Under the pieces are notes generated by a model. It was not told the origin of the DNA, searched no databases, and saw only the letters and a list, made by a program, of their open reading frames with translations. DNA of 27,650 nucleotides from UBA1189 sp045660385 (GTDB taxonomy: Bacteria > Bacteroidota > Bacteroidia > Bacteroidales > Bacteroidaceae). The position numbers and the translations under genes are program-made. The stretch is from positions 1-27,650 of the forward strand of contig JAZRDT010000139.1 of NCBI GenBank assembly GCA_045660385.1, in the 5' to 3' direction. Positions 1-7,243 of the stretch are shown here, piece after piece (position 1 is the stretch's first letter; each line of letters begins with the position of its first letter).

Positions 1-86
1 GCCGCAGTGTCTACATAGTCGGTCAGGCGTGTCGTCTCACGAAACAGGGTGGTGAGTCGCTGCATCAGTCTCTCTCTCAGTTTCAT
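1..86 (-). CDS. Unknown protein, N-terminal fragment cut by window edge
   Basis: The minus strand is open from an ATG at 86 to the window edge and reads MKLRERLMQRLTTLFRETTR and onward. It is a basic, probably helical N-terminus with no signal peptide. A second in-frame ATG lies at 65. I do not recognise the family from 28 residues. A promoter-like TAAGTTTG at 125-118 on the same strand would start a transcript about 25 nt upstream of the first ATG, which supports a real gene divergent from the secreted-protein gene at 298. Only the start is visible, so no function is proposed. Confidence 0.4.
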   Translation of the reverse strand, partial: MKLRERLMQRLTTLFRETTRLTDYVDTA

Positions 87-117
87 AGTCGTGTGTGGTT
101 TTGTTGATATTCTGCGA

Positions 118-152
118 CAAACTTACATAAAAAAAGTGAACATTCATACAAA
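118..152 (-). promoter_or_regulatory. Candidate sigma-ABfr promoter of the left-edge gene
   Basis: Read on the minus strand there is TTTG at 152-149 and TAAGTTTG at 125-118, a match to the Bacteroidetes -33/-7 elements. The spacer is 23 bp, slightly longer than the usual 19-21. It lies about 32 bp upstream of the ATG at 86. Confidence 0.4.
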
Positions 153-297
153 TTGGATAGAAAACGAGGCAATATCTGCATCGTTAAACTTTGTTAAAGT
201 ATCGAACGATTGGGCTCTTCGCGTGTATGCAATCATGAAAAACGCGTTTTACAGATAGAGCAAACCAAGTACAAACAACAAAAAAGCATACACGCAG

Positions 298-1494
298 ATG
301 AAAGCAAAACACACCATCATCGCTTGCCTTACGGCAATCGCAGGATTTACACTTACCGCACATACAGCTTGGGCGCAGGAGAACACAGAAAAGGAGGTAC
401 CGCAAAAGGTAGAGACACCGGTCAAGGTGGAGCACAGTGCCGAATGGTATAAGACACAGGAACGTTTGTGGAAAGCCGAGATAGACAAGAATCCGAAAAA
501 CGAGGAGGCCTGGAAAAACTATTACTATGCCGTGCGCTATAAGGGGTGGTACGAGGATATTCCCAATGAAGCAGCAGTGCTTACTTCTATTATTGAGAAC
601 ATGGGTAAAGCTATTCCCGATACCTATACATTGTATGTCACTCGCTTCTACAATAACAACCATGCACAAGACAATCCGGGCATGAGCAAGGCTATCAAGA
701 TGCGCCCTGATGCCGTAGACGATTACCCTACATTCATCAGCTATCTGATGCAGACGGGTGATGAGGAGATGATGCGTGACATCTTGACCCGATGGTACAA
801 TAGCGGAAGCTATTCGCCTACGCTGCTCAACTATGCCTATAACGAACTTATTGGTCTTGCCCCCAATGCCATCATTTTTGCGCATGGAGACACACAGACG
901 TTCTCCAAGTTAATTCTACAATATGGCAAGGACATACGTCCCGATGTCACTGTTGTCAATACCACATTCTGGTTTTTTTCCCCCACATATCGCGAGCACA
1001 TGGAAAAGAAACTGGGATTGCCTAGTTTTGCTGAGCGAGTAACCAATGGCACCTATGTTCTAAACGGCATACCTGAAGATGTGATTAATGTTGCATATCA
1101 TCATCTTATCAATAACACAGACCGCCCCATCTACTTCACCCCAATGGCTGATATGGAAATGCCTAAGTTTACCAACAAGCTATACTCCGAGGGTCTTGTG
1201 ATACGCTATAGCGAAAAGCCTTACGACAACTTGGCCGTCAAGCGCAAAAACTACGAGGAACTGTACCTCACCGATTACCTGCGAGAAAGTTTTATTCCCG
1301 AGAGTTACCCTGCGGCAACAGACCGGTACAATTTCAATTATGTGCCCTGCTTAAAGTCGTTGCTCGACTACTACAAGCAGAGCGGAAACACCGCACGCTA
1401 CCACGAACTGCACAGTTTGATGATGCGTATTGTGGAGCAAATCAATGTACCCGACGAAGAGAAACTGAAGTACTATGAAGAGATTGACCGCTAA
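298..1494 (+). CDS. Secreted repeat-type protein upstream of an ECF sigma factor
   Basis: This is a 398-residue protein with a clear signal peptide (residues 1-26, ending AWA before QEN), so it is exported to the periplasm or outer membrane. The rest is rich in Tyr, Trp and Asn and looks mostly helical, like TPR-type proteins. Residues 189-221 (PNAIIFAHGDTQTF and then RPDVTVVN) resemble the soluble C-terminal part of Bacteroidetes DUF2723 membrane proteins (pattern NAILF-NGD-TF...R-DV-VVN), but no membrane segments are present. Its 3' end overlaps the sigma-factor gene by 20 bp, implying translational coupling. It could supply or sense the signal handled by that sigma factor; this is inference from position. 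I cannot name a molecular function. Confidence 0.75.
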   Translation: MKAKHTIIACLTAIAGFTLTAHTAWAQENTEKEVPQKVETPVKVEHSAEWYKTQERLWKAEIDKNPKNEEAWKNYYYAVRYKGWYEDIPNEAAVLTSIIENMGKAIPDTYTLYVTRFYNNNHAQDNPGMSKAIKMRPDAVDDYPTFISYLMQTGDEEMMRDILTRWYNSGSYSPTLLNYAYNELIGLAPNAIIFAHGDTQTFSKLILQYGKDIRPDVTVVNTTFWFFSPTYREHMEKKLGLPSFAERVTNGTYVLNGIPEDVINVAYHHLINNTDRPIYFTPMADMEMPKFTNKLYSEGLVIRYSEKPYDNLAVKRKNYEELYLTDYLRESFIPESYPAATDRYNFNYVPCLKSLLDYYKQSGNTARYHELHSLMMRIVEQINVPDEEKLKYYEEIDR

Positions 1495-2044
1495 CACCCT
1501 GAGTGCGCTGACCGATGCTGAGCTAATGCAACGCATCGGTCGCGGCGAGCACAAGGCTTTCGACACCTTATATTATAGGTATGCACGAAGGCTTGGTGGC
1601 TTCTTCCTCCGCATGCTCACTTACGACACCGCCAAGGCCGAAGACATGGTGCAGGAACTCTTTGCCCGGGTGTGGACTCATCGCAATGAGTATCGCTCTA
1701 CTCAGCCCTTTGCCACGTGGCTCTACGCGATGGCCTATAACCTCTGCAAGAATGAGTATCGGCACGAGACCGTGCACCAGGCCTATATAGAACAGTGCCA
1801 ACAACGGGAGGAGCCTACTGAAGAGTTGTCCGAAGCGATGGAGCGCGATGAACTGCGCCAACGCCTTCGCCAAGTCGTGCAATCGCTCCCCACGGCGCAG
1901 CGCGATGCCTTCCTTCTCCACTACGATGAGGAACTTACCATTCCCGAAGTGGCCCATATCATAGGATGTCCCGAGGGAACGGTAAAGTCGCGTTTGTATA
2001 CTGCGCTTGAGAGTGTAAAAAGAATAATGAATGAATATAGATAG
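1475..2044 (+). CDS. ECF-type RNA polymerase sigma factor (sigma-70 family)
   Basis: This 189-residue protein has the two-domain layout of extracytoplasmic-function sigma factors. Region 2 spans about residues 17-90, with FDTLYYRYARRL, then AEDMVQELFARVW and FATWLYAMAYNLCKN. An acidic linker follows, then region 4 at about 125-185, with SLPTAQRDAFLLHY and the helix-turn-helix LTIPEVAHIIGCPEGTVKSR. There is no region 1 or 3, and the length is normal for ECF factors. The start lies inside the preceding secreted-protein gene, and its end overlaps the following membrane-protein gene if that gene starts at 2031. It would direct RNA polymerase to a specific promoter set; the targets cannot be seen here. 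Confidence 0.93.
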   Translation: MKRLTANTLSALTDAELMQRIGRGEHKAFDTLYYRYARRLGGFFLRMLTYDTAKAEDMVQELFARVWTHRNEYRSTQPFATWLYAMAYNLCKNEYRHETVHQAYIEQCQQREEPTEELSEAMERDELRQRLRQVVQSLPTAQRDAFLLHYDEELTIPEVAHIIGCPEGTVKSRLYTALESVKRIMNEYR

Positions 2045-2366
2045 AACTATGAACGATAACGAACTGAAAAGAATGGAACAGGAGTCGGCCGAACTCCTTG
2101 GTCTGCTACGCGAAGTACGTGATGAAGACAATACAATAATCACGCCATGCCATTGCAAACCCTATGCGCAGAAGGTGCGCCGCACCATCTCGCCCTATTG
2201 GCTCGTGGCAGCATCTGTGCTGGGCTTTGTGCTGGGTATGGCTATACCACGAGGTACAAATGAAAAGTCAGAACCCACCTATACGCTGCTTGCTGACAGC
2301 AGTTATACTGTGGGACGTAGCCTGGCCTCGGGCGATGTGAACTTTTCATTGCTGGTGGTGAAGTGA
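2031..2366 (+). CDS. Small single-pass membrane protein, possible anti-sigma factor
   Basis: This 111-residue protein has an acidic cytoplasmic N-terminus (residues 8-35), one membrane segment (about 57-73, WLVAASVLGFVLGMAI) and a short external tail. An in-frame ATG at 2049 would give 105 residues and remove the 14-bp overlap with the sigma gene; both starts are plausible. Its position directly after an ECF sigma gene and its topology are typical of membrane anti-sigma factors. It lacks the zinc-binding HxxxCxxC motif of the ZAS class, but has a Cys-His-Cys cluster at residues 40-42 just before the membrane. The role is inferred from context and topology, not from a recognised domain. Confidence 0.65.
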   Translation: MNIDRTMNDNELKRMEQESAELLGLLREVRDEDNTIITPCHCKPYAQKVRRTISPYWLVAASVLGFVLGMAIPRGTNEKSEPTYTLLADSSYTVGRSLASGDVNFSLLVVK

Positions 2367-2439
2367 AGATTTGTGCTTATCCCGCATCGGTGCTCAGTAA
2401 AGAAAATGCAAGCCTATCTTTTATATTCGCTCGTTGAGA

Positions 2440-2471
2440 TTTGGCATTTCGCTCGCCTTGCACTATCTTTG
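2440..2471 (+). promoter_or_regulatory. sigma-ABfr promoter of ilvE
   Basis: TTTG at 2440-2443, a 20-bp spacer, then TATCTTTG at 2464-2471. Both elements and the spacing fit the Bacteroidetes housekeeping promoter. Transcription would start near 2478, leaving a 5' UTR of about 34 nt before the ATG at 2512. Confidence 0.75.
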
Positions 2472-2511
2472 TGCCCTACTATAATAGGTATTAAACATAG
2501 ACTACATAATT

Positions 2512-3540
2512 ATGGAAAAAGCATTGGATTTGGATTGGTCGAACCTCTCGTTCGGCTACATGAAAGCAGACTATAACGTGCGTTGCTACTATCGCAACGG
2601 TGAGTGGGGCGAAGTGGAAGTATCGGATAGCGAGACCATTACCATGCACATGGCAGCTACATGCTTGCACTATGGTCAAGAGGCTTTCGAGGGATTGAAA
2701 GCTTTCCGTGGCAAGGATGGCAAGGTACGCGTATTCCGCCTCGATGCTAATGCTGAGCGATTGCAGAGCACCTGTGACGGTATCATGATGCCTCAGTTGC
2801 CCACCGAGAAGTTCCGCGAGATGGTAACAAAGGTGGTGAAGATGAACGAACGTTTCGTACCTCCCTACGAGAGTGGCGCATCGCTCTACATCCGTCCGCT
2901 TCTCATCGGTACAGGCGCTCAGGTGGGTGTGCATCCTGCAGATGAGTATCTGTTCATGATTTTTGTGATGCCCGTAGGCCCCTACTTCAAGGGTGGCTTT
3001 GCTACGAACCCCTATGTGGTGATTCGTCAGTACGATCGTTCGGCACCGCTCGGTACAGGTATATATAAGGTGGGTGGCAACTATGCGGCTTCGATGAAGG
3101 CAAACAAGCTGGCTCACGACTTGGGTTACTCGTGCGAGTTCTACCTCGACGCCAAGGAGAAGAAGTATATCGACGAGTGCGGTGCGGCCAACTTCTTCGG
3201 CATCAAGGAGAATACCTATGTGACTCCGAAGTCGACATCTATCCTTCCCTCTATCACAAACAAGAGCCTGATGCAGCTGGCTGAGGATATGGGTCTGAAG
3301 GTGGAGCGTCGTCAGATACCTATCGAGGAACTCGATACTTTCGAGGAGGCTGGCGCATGCGGCACAGCAGCTGTAATCTCGCCCATCGAGCGTATCGATG
3401 ATTTGGAGATGAAGCGCTCCTATGTAATCTCTAAGGATGGTAAGCCGGGGCCCATCTGTCGCAAGTTGTATGATACGTTACGTGGCATTCAGTATGGTGA
3501 CATTGAGGACCGTCACGGATGGGTGACTGTAGTGGAATAA
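2512..3540 (+). CDS. ilvE: Branched-chain amino acid aminotransferase
   Basis: This 342-residue cytoplasmic PLP enzyme of fold type IV interconverts leucine, isoleucine and valine with their 2-oxo acids, using glutamate/2-oxoglutarate. It looks like the long BCAT type (as in eukaryotes and many Bacteroidetes) rather than the ~310-residue E. coli type. The N-terminus has LHYGQEAFEGLKAFRG (residues 53-67). The Schiff-base lysine is K186 in GTGIYKVGGNYAASMKANKLA-type context, and E222 in DECGAANFFG should contact the PLP ring nitrogen. GACGTAAVISPI near residues 311-322 forms part of the cofactor phosphate site. It is a single-gene unit with its own promoter and a terminator directly after the stop. 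Confidence 0.97.
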   Translation: MEKALDLDWSNLSFGYMKADYNVRCYYRNGEWGEVEVSDSETITMHMAATCLHYGQEAFEGLKAFRGKDGKVRVFRLDANAERLQSTCDGIMMPQLPTEKFREMVTKVVKMNERFVPPYESGASLYIRPLLIGTGAQVGVHPADEYLFMIFVMPVGPYFKGGFATNPYVVIRQYDRSAPLGTGIYKVGGNYAASMKANKLAHDLGYSCEFYLDAKEKKYIDECGAANFFGIKENTYVTPKSTSILPSITNKSLMQLAEDMGLKVERRQIPIEELDTFEEAGACGTAAVISPIERIDDLEMKRSYVISKDGKPGPICRKLYDTLRGIQYGDIEDRHGWVTVVE

Positions 3541-3545
3541 GAAAA

Positions 3546-3580
3546 AAAGAAAGGGGACTCTCACGAGTTCCCTTCTTTAT
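3546..3580 (+). terminator. Terminator after ilvE
   Basis: GGGGACTC (3553-3560), loop TCAC, GAGTTCCC (3565-3572), with an A-rich flank on the left and TTCTTTAT on the right. The gene on the other strand ends at 3604, so the hairpin may also serve the convergent operon. Confidence 0.7.
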
Positions 3581-3603
3581 TATATCAGGATAAATCTTTT
3601 CCG

Positions 3604-4944
3604 TTATTTTGTAAACAGGTCGATGGTTTCACGCACGGCCTCCTGGCATACGGGGCAGTAGACGTCGATGCGGTGGAACCAGTTCATCATACAGTTGGGC
3701 CATGGACGATACACACCTTGCTGCAGGTAACCGCCTCCCTCGTAGATTCCCAGCGCCCAAGGCTTCTTGGAATTGAAATCGGGCGATGCGGGGTTCTGTG
3801 GGTTGAGTCCCCAGCCGGTACGGTCGGTATTCTTCTCTCTTGCCTCCTCGGGCAACAGACGTCCCCAAGTCTTGGCATCGAGGTCGGTGAGTGTGGTGAT
3901 GTTTGCCTCCCAAGGCTCTACGCCAGGGAAGTAGAGGTCGCTCATCTCTGTGCCGCCTACATACTCATCGGCCAAGCCTACGAAGAGATGGCCAAACTCG
4001 TGGCTATAGGTTTTGCGGGTAGAGGGACCGGGGATATTGGCGGCACTCATGCCGTAGAAGTTGTAGATGCCGCCACCGCCATACTTCTGCGAGTTGGTGA
4101 GCACGTAGATAATTTCGTAGGGTACATTAGCTGCGATGTCGAGCACGCGCTGATAGTCTTCGAACATCTGATAGCGCTCAGAATCGAAGGTGTAGTAATG
4201 TGCATCGAGCACGGTGCTACGCCAAAGGTTTTCGCCGGGGATGCTCACACCCGATTCCTCGCTGGGAGCCCATACGGCGCGGAAGTTAAACTTGTCGCGA
4301 TACTCGGTATAGGGCTCGTAGCAGAGGATGTCCTCAGCAAAGGTCTTGGCAGCCTCAATAAACTTGTCCTTCTCGGCTTCGGTGTATCCTTCGGGGATGA
4401 TAACCACATCGACACGACTTGCAGGATTGCCCGTATAGTGGATGTCAACCGTGCTCAGTGTGGGGCGCGACTTACGGATAAAATAGCTGTCAACGTCAAT
4501 CTCGTAGGTGAACTTCTTGTGCATCTTGCCTGTAGCATTTTCGCGGGTATAGAACTCTACGATGACATCGTTCTTCGGGTAGGGAAATACGATACCCTCG
4601 GGCATGGCCTTGGATGTTTTCTTAGCCTCGGGAGTGCATTGCCACTCGTTGAATAGGGTATTGAAACCGCGTGAGTAGATAACCTTGCCTGAGGCTTTGT
4701 CGATAACCTTGAATTGGTGGCTGCCTACATTGCGTTCGTCCACCAGGTAATGCTTGTTTCCAGCCCAGTAGGGCTCCTCAATAACTTCATCAACGTAGAA
4801 GTGCTCGCTCGTGGCGTCGCCTGCATGGTAGTAGTCGAAGCGCATGGTCTTGTTCACGAAATAATCGTCGAACTTTACCTGTCCGTGGGCGACGGCAGCC
4901 ATGCTGATGGCTAAGGCTGTGCATAGGATGTTGCGTATCTGCAT
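3604..4944 (-). CDS. Secreted M64-family (IgA peptidase-type) zinc metallopeptidase
   Basis: This 446-residue exported protein has a signal peptide at 1-21. An N-terminal beta domain (about 23-160) matches the usual M64 N-terminal module, followed by the catalytic domain, which starts near VDVVIIPEGYT (178-188). The zinc site is HEFGHLFVGLADEY: H315, E316 and H319, with D326 in the D-E-Y motif typical of family M64. Late cysteines (PNCMMNW and YCPVCQE) may form a disulfide or a C-terminal metal or structural site. The gene begins 15 bp after the coaBC stop on the same strand, so it is probably in that operon, although its role is unrelated. The name 'IgA peptidase' is inherited from a Clostridium enzyme; the substrate here is unknown. 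Confidence 0.9.
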   Translation of the reverse strand: MQIRNILCTALAISMAAVAHGQVKFDDYFVNKTMRFDYYHAGDATSEHFYVDEVIEEPYWAGNKHYLVDERNVGSHQFKVIDKASGKVIYSRGFNTLFNEWQCTPEAKKTSKAMPEGIVFPYPKNDVIVEFYTRENATGKMHKKFTYEIDVDSYFIRKSRPTLSTVDIHYTGNPASRVDVVIIPEGYTEAEKDKFIEAAKTFAEDILCYEPYTEYRDKFNFRAVWAPSEESGVSIPGENLWRSTVLDAHYYTFDSERYQMFEDYQRVLDIAANVPYEIIYVLTNSQKYGGGGIYNFYGMSAANIPGPSTRKTYSHEFGHLFVGLADEYVGGTEMSDLYFPGVEPWEANITTLTDLDAKTWGRLLPEEAREKNTDRTGWGLNPQNPASPDFNSKKPWALGIYEGGGYLQQGVYRPWPNCMMNWFHRIDVYCPVCQEAVRETIDLFTK

Positions 4945-4959
4945 AGTATAGTGCTGTTT

Positions 4960-6162
4960 TTAATTATTCATGATTTTTACCAATTCATCAATGATGTCGG
5001 TTGCTACCTCCTTCTTGGCCTTTAGGGGATATTCTGCAGCCGAATCTTTGCTGATGATGGTGATCTTGTTTGTGTCGTGGCGGAATCCTGCGCCTGCATC
5101 GCCTAATGAGTTGAGGACGATGAAGTCGAGATTCTTGCGCTGTAGCTTGCTTTGTGCGTTGGCCATCTCATCGTTGGTCTCAAGGGCAAAGCCTACAAGG
5201 TGCTGATGAGGCTGCTTCATGCGTCCCAATGCAGCTGCAATATCGTGTGTGGGCTTGAGTCGCAATACGAGATCATCGGCTTCGCGCTTGATCTTGGTAT
5301 CTGCTGGATTTTCAGGGGTGAAGTCGGCTACAGCTGCGCAAAGAATAGCCGCGTGGGCCTTCTTAAAGGCTTCTGTAGTGGCGGCATACATCTCGGCACA
5401 TGACTCAACGTCGATGCGACGTATGTTTGGATGTATGGTCTTCATCTGTACGGGGCCTGCCACGAGTGTTACCTCTGCTCCACGAGCAGCACATTCTTCG
5501 GCGAGAGCAAAGCCCATTTTCCCTGATGAGTAGTTGCCGATGAAGCGTACAGGGTCAATCTTCTCATACGTGGGACCTGCTGTAATGACGACCTTCTTTC
5601 CTGCGAGTTGTCCGGCTTGGGCGAAGTATTGTTCAAGGTAAGCTACGATGTTCTCGGGTTCCTCCATGCGGCCTTTGCCTACGAGGTGGCTGGCGAGTTC
5701 ACCTTCAGCTGGCTCGATGATGTGATTCCCGTAGCGGCGTAGTATGTTGAGGTTTTCTGTTGTCGATGGGTGGGCAAACATGTCAAGGTCCATGGCTGGA
5801 GCGACGAACACTGGTGCTTTCATCGAGAGATAGGTGGTGATGAGCATGTTGTCGGCAATGCCATGAGCCATCTTGCCTATCGATGAAGCGGTGGCGGGGG
5901 CAACGAGCATGGCATCGGCCCACTGACCCAAAGCTACATGACTGTGCCATGAACCGTCGCGTTGTGCAAAGAACTCACTGATGACGGGTTTGCTTGTGAG
6001 TGCCGATAGGGTGATGGGGGTGATAAACTCCTTGCCGGCAGGTGTGATGACCACTTGCACCTCGGCTCCCTTTTTTATCAGTAGGCGTATGAGCACGGCT
6101 GCTTTATAGGCGGCAATGCTACCAGTGATGCCTAATACGATTTTCTTTCCTTGCAGGCTCAT
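4960..6162 (-). CDS. coaBC: Bifunctional phosphopantothenoylcysteine synthetase/decarboxylase
   Basis: This 400-residue cytoplasmic enzyme of coenzyme A synthesis joins 4'-phosphopantothenate to cysteine (CTP-dependent, C-terminal CoaB part) and decarboxylates the product to 4'-phosphopantetheine (FMN-dependent, N-terminal CoaC part). The CoaC part has GITGSIAAYKA (11-21) and H75 in SHVALGQ, aligned with the catalytic His75 of E. coli Dfp. The CoaB part begins with VVITAGPTYEKIDPVRFIGN, including N210 as in E. coli, then YSSGKMG. Two CoaC positions differ from E. coli: D125 in PAMDLDM instead of Asn, and S158 in GELAS instead of Cys. The start overlaps the stop of the upstream exonuclease gene as ATGA, so translation is probably coupled. 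Confidence 0.96.
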   Translation of the reverse strand: MSLQGKKIVLGITGSIAAYKAAVLIRLLIKKGAEVQVVITPAGKEFITPITLSALTSKPVISEFFAQRDGSWHSHVALGQWADAMLVAPATASSIGKMAHGIADNMLITTYLSMKAPVFVAPAMDLDMFAHPSTTENLNILRRYGNHIIEPAEGELASHLVGKGRMEEPENIVAYLEQYFAQAGQLAGKKVVITAGPTYEKIDPVRFIGNYSSGKMGFALAEECAARGAEVTLVAGPVQMKTIHPNIRRIDVESCAEMYAATTEAFKKAHAAILCAAVADFTPENPADTKIKREADDLVLRLKPTHDIAAALGRMKQPHQHLVGFALETNDEMANAQSKLQRKNLDFIVLNSLGDAGAGFRHDTNKITIISKDSAAEYPLKAKKEVATDIIDELVKIMNN

Positions 6163-6920
6163 CTCATTCCTAACTTAATGCGTGTCAGTACTTGCTTTGT
6201 GTTAAGGGTGAAATCGCCCTGCATGATCCAACTGTAGTATCCTGGGTCGCGGCGCAAAACGTCGACCACGGGCATACCTTTATATTTGCCGAAGTTGAAC
6301 ACTTCAATGCCTTTTTCGTTGTAGACGATGCGTCCTGCAAAGTCGACATTGTTGGTGTGCGATGAATACTCGGAAAGCCAGGCTATGTCGTTTTGTAAGT
6401 CGGGATAGCGGTCGAGTTGGGCTTGTAGTACTTCGTAGGTGGCGCGGGTGTCGGCGTCGGCGCTATGTGCTCCTTCGAGCTCCTTTCCGCAGTAGAACTT
6501 TACGGCTGCAGAGAGGGTACGCTGCTCCATCTTGTGGAAGATGACCTGCACGTCGATAAACTTGCGGCGTGTCATGTCAAGGTCCACACCGGCACGGAGA
6601 AACTCCTCGGCCAACAGGGGTACATCAAAGCGGTTTGAGTTGAAACCCGCGATATCGGCGCCTTCGAAATCGGCCGCGATCTCCTTGGCTACTTGCTTGA
6701 AGGTGGAACACTCCTTTACATCCTCGTCGTAAATGCCGTGTACTTTTGACGCTTCCTCGGGGATGTGCATTTCAGGGTTGATGCGTAGAGTGCGCGACAA
6801 CTCATTACCGTTGGGAAATACCTTGAGGTATGAGATTTCTACGATACGGTCAGAAGTGATATTTACTCCGGTAGTCTCGAGGTCAAAGAATACCACCGGG
6901 TTCTTGAGGTTCAGTTTCAT
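6159..6920 (-). CDS. DEDDh 3'-5' exonuclease (DNA polymerase III epsilon-like) with C-terminal extension
   Basis: The 253-residue form starts at the ATG at 6920. A longer upstream reading to 7022 has no support, because it reads through the AT-rich promoter zone. Exo I is DLETTG (D13, E15), Exo II is FNSNRFDVPLL (D99), and Exo III is HSADADTRAT (H152, D157), so the full DEDDh catalytic set is present. A C-terminal segment, about 195-253, contains NFGKYKGMPV and RRDPGYYSWIMQGDF, a small module also seen at the end of some exonuclease-X-like proteins. It may proofread, or degrade DNA or RNA ends; the sequence does not decide which. It is first in an operon with coaBC (4-bp overlap) and the M64 peptidase. 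Confidence 0.9.
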   Translation of the reverse strand: MKLNLKNPVVFFDLETTGVNITSDRIVEISYLKVFPNGNELSRTLRINPEMHIPEEASKVHGIYDEDVKECSTFKQVAKEIAADFEGADIAGFNSNRFDVPLLAEEFLRAGVDLDMTRRKFIDVQVIFHKMEQRTLSAAVKFYCGKELEGAHSADADTRATYEVLQAQLDRYPDLQNDIAWLSEYSSHTNNVDFAGRIVYNEKGIEVFNFGKYKGMPVVDVLRRDPGYYSWIMQGDFTLNTKQVLTRIKLGMR

Positions 6921-6937
6921 CGTATTTTCGGTTTTAT

Positions 6938-6945
6938 CAAATATA
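6938..6945 (-). promoter_or_regulatory. Candidate -7 element upstream of the exonuclease gene
   Basis: TATATTTG on the minus strand matches TAnnTTTG and lies 18 bp upstream of the ATG at 6920. I see no good TTTG about 20 bp further upstream, and the implied leader is only about 10 nt, so support is moderate. Confidence 0.4.
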
Positions 6946-7022
6946 GGTGCAAAAATAGTGTAAAATTTCGGTATAGCGAAGATTATGCAGTTTAACTTAA
7001 TAAAAAATAGATTACCTAGCAC

Positions 7023-7165
7023 TGAATTGGTGCGTTTCTTAGACTATATGGGAACTAATAAATGAAGTGCCGATTGCAATGCGTAGTGTGCAGTTGGGAG
7101 TAGCGAAATGTTATGAAATGTGAATATACCCCCTTTTTAATCTAAACAATGTTATAGATTGCTGG
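7023..7165. other. Gene-free part of the 6921-7243 gap
   Basis: This stretch between the divergent exonuclease and TetR genes contains no convincing ORF, hairpin or RNA gene. The rest of the gap holds the promoter-like elements listed separately. Confidence 0.5.
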
Positions 7166-7221
7166 AATCGGATGAAAACTTTTTGTTATGATAAAAGTTT
7201 CCGGTAACTTTGCATCCGATT
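7166..7221. promoter_or_regulatory. Nested inverted repeats around the efflux promoter, candidate TetR operator
   Basis: AATCGGATG (7166-7174) and CATCCGATT (7213-7221) are perfect 9-bp inverted copies that bracket the -33 and -7 boxes. Inside them is a second pair, AAACTTTT (7176-7183) and AAAAGTTT (7193-7200), with a 9-nt spacer and covering the -33 box. The size and placement suit a dimeric repressor such as the TetR protein encoded just downstream. Binding is inferred, not shown. Confidence 0.45.
7182..7212 (+). promoter_or_regulatory. sigma-ABfr promoter of the TetR/efflux operon
   Basis: TTTG at 7182-7185, a 19-bp spacer, then TAACTTTG at 7205-7212. Transcription would start near 7219, about 25 nt before the ATG at 7244. 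The promoter is enclosed by inverted repeats that could be operator sites. Confidence 0.75.
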
Positions 7222-7243
7222 TTGAGAGATCAAAGGACGATAT

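Noticed and set aside
184..885. 233-codon minus-strand ORF antisense to the secreted protein
   Set aside because: Cys/His-rich with no domain pattern, and it lies opposite a gene with a clear signal peptide and coupled downstream genes.
3673..4656. 327-codon plus-strand ORF opposite the M64 peptidase
   Set aside because: The minus strand carries the intact HEFGH zinc site and family motifs; this is a shadow frame.
6921..7022. 34-codon N-terminal extension of the exonuclease
   Set aside because: It reads an AT-rich promoter zone; the DLETTG motif is at the normal distance from the ATG at 6920.
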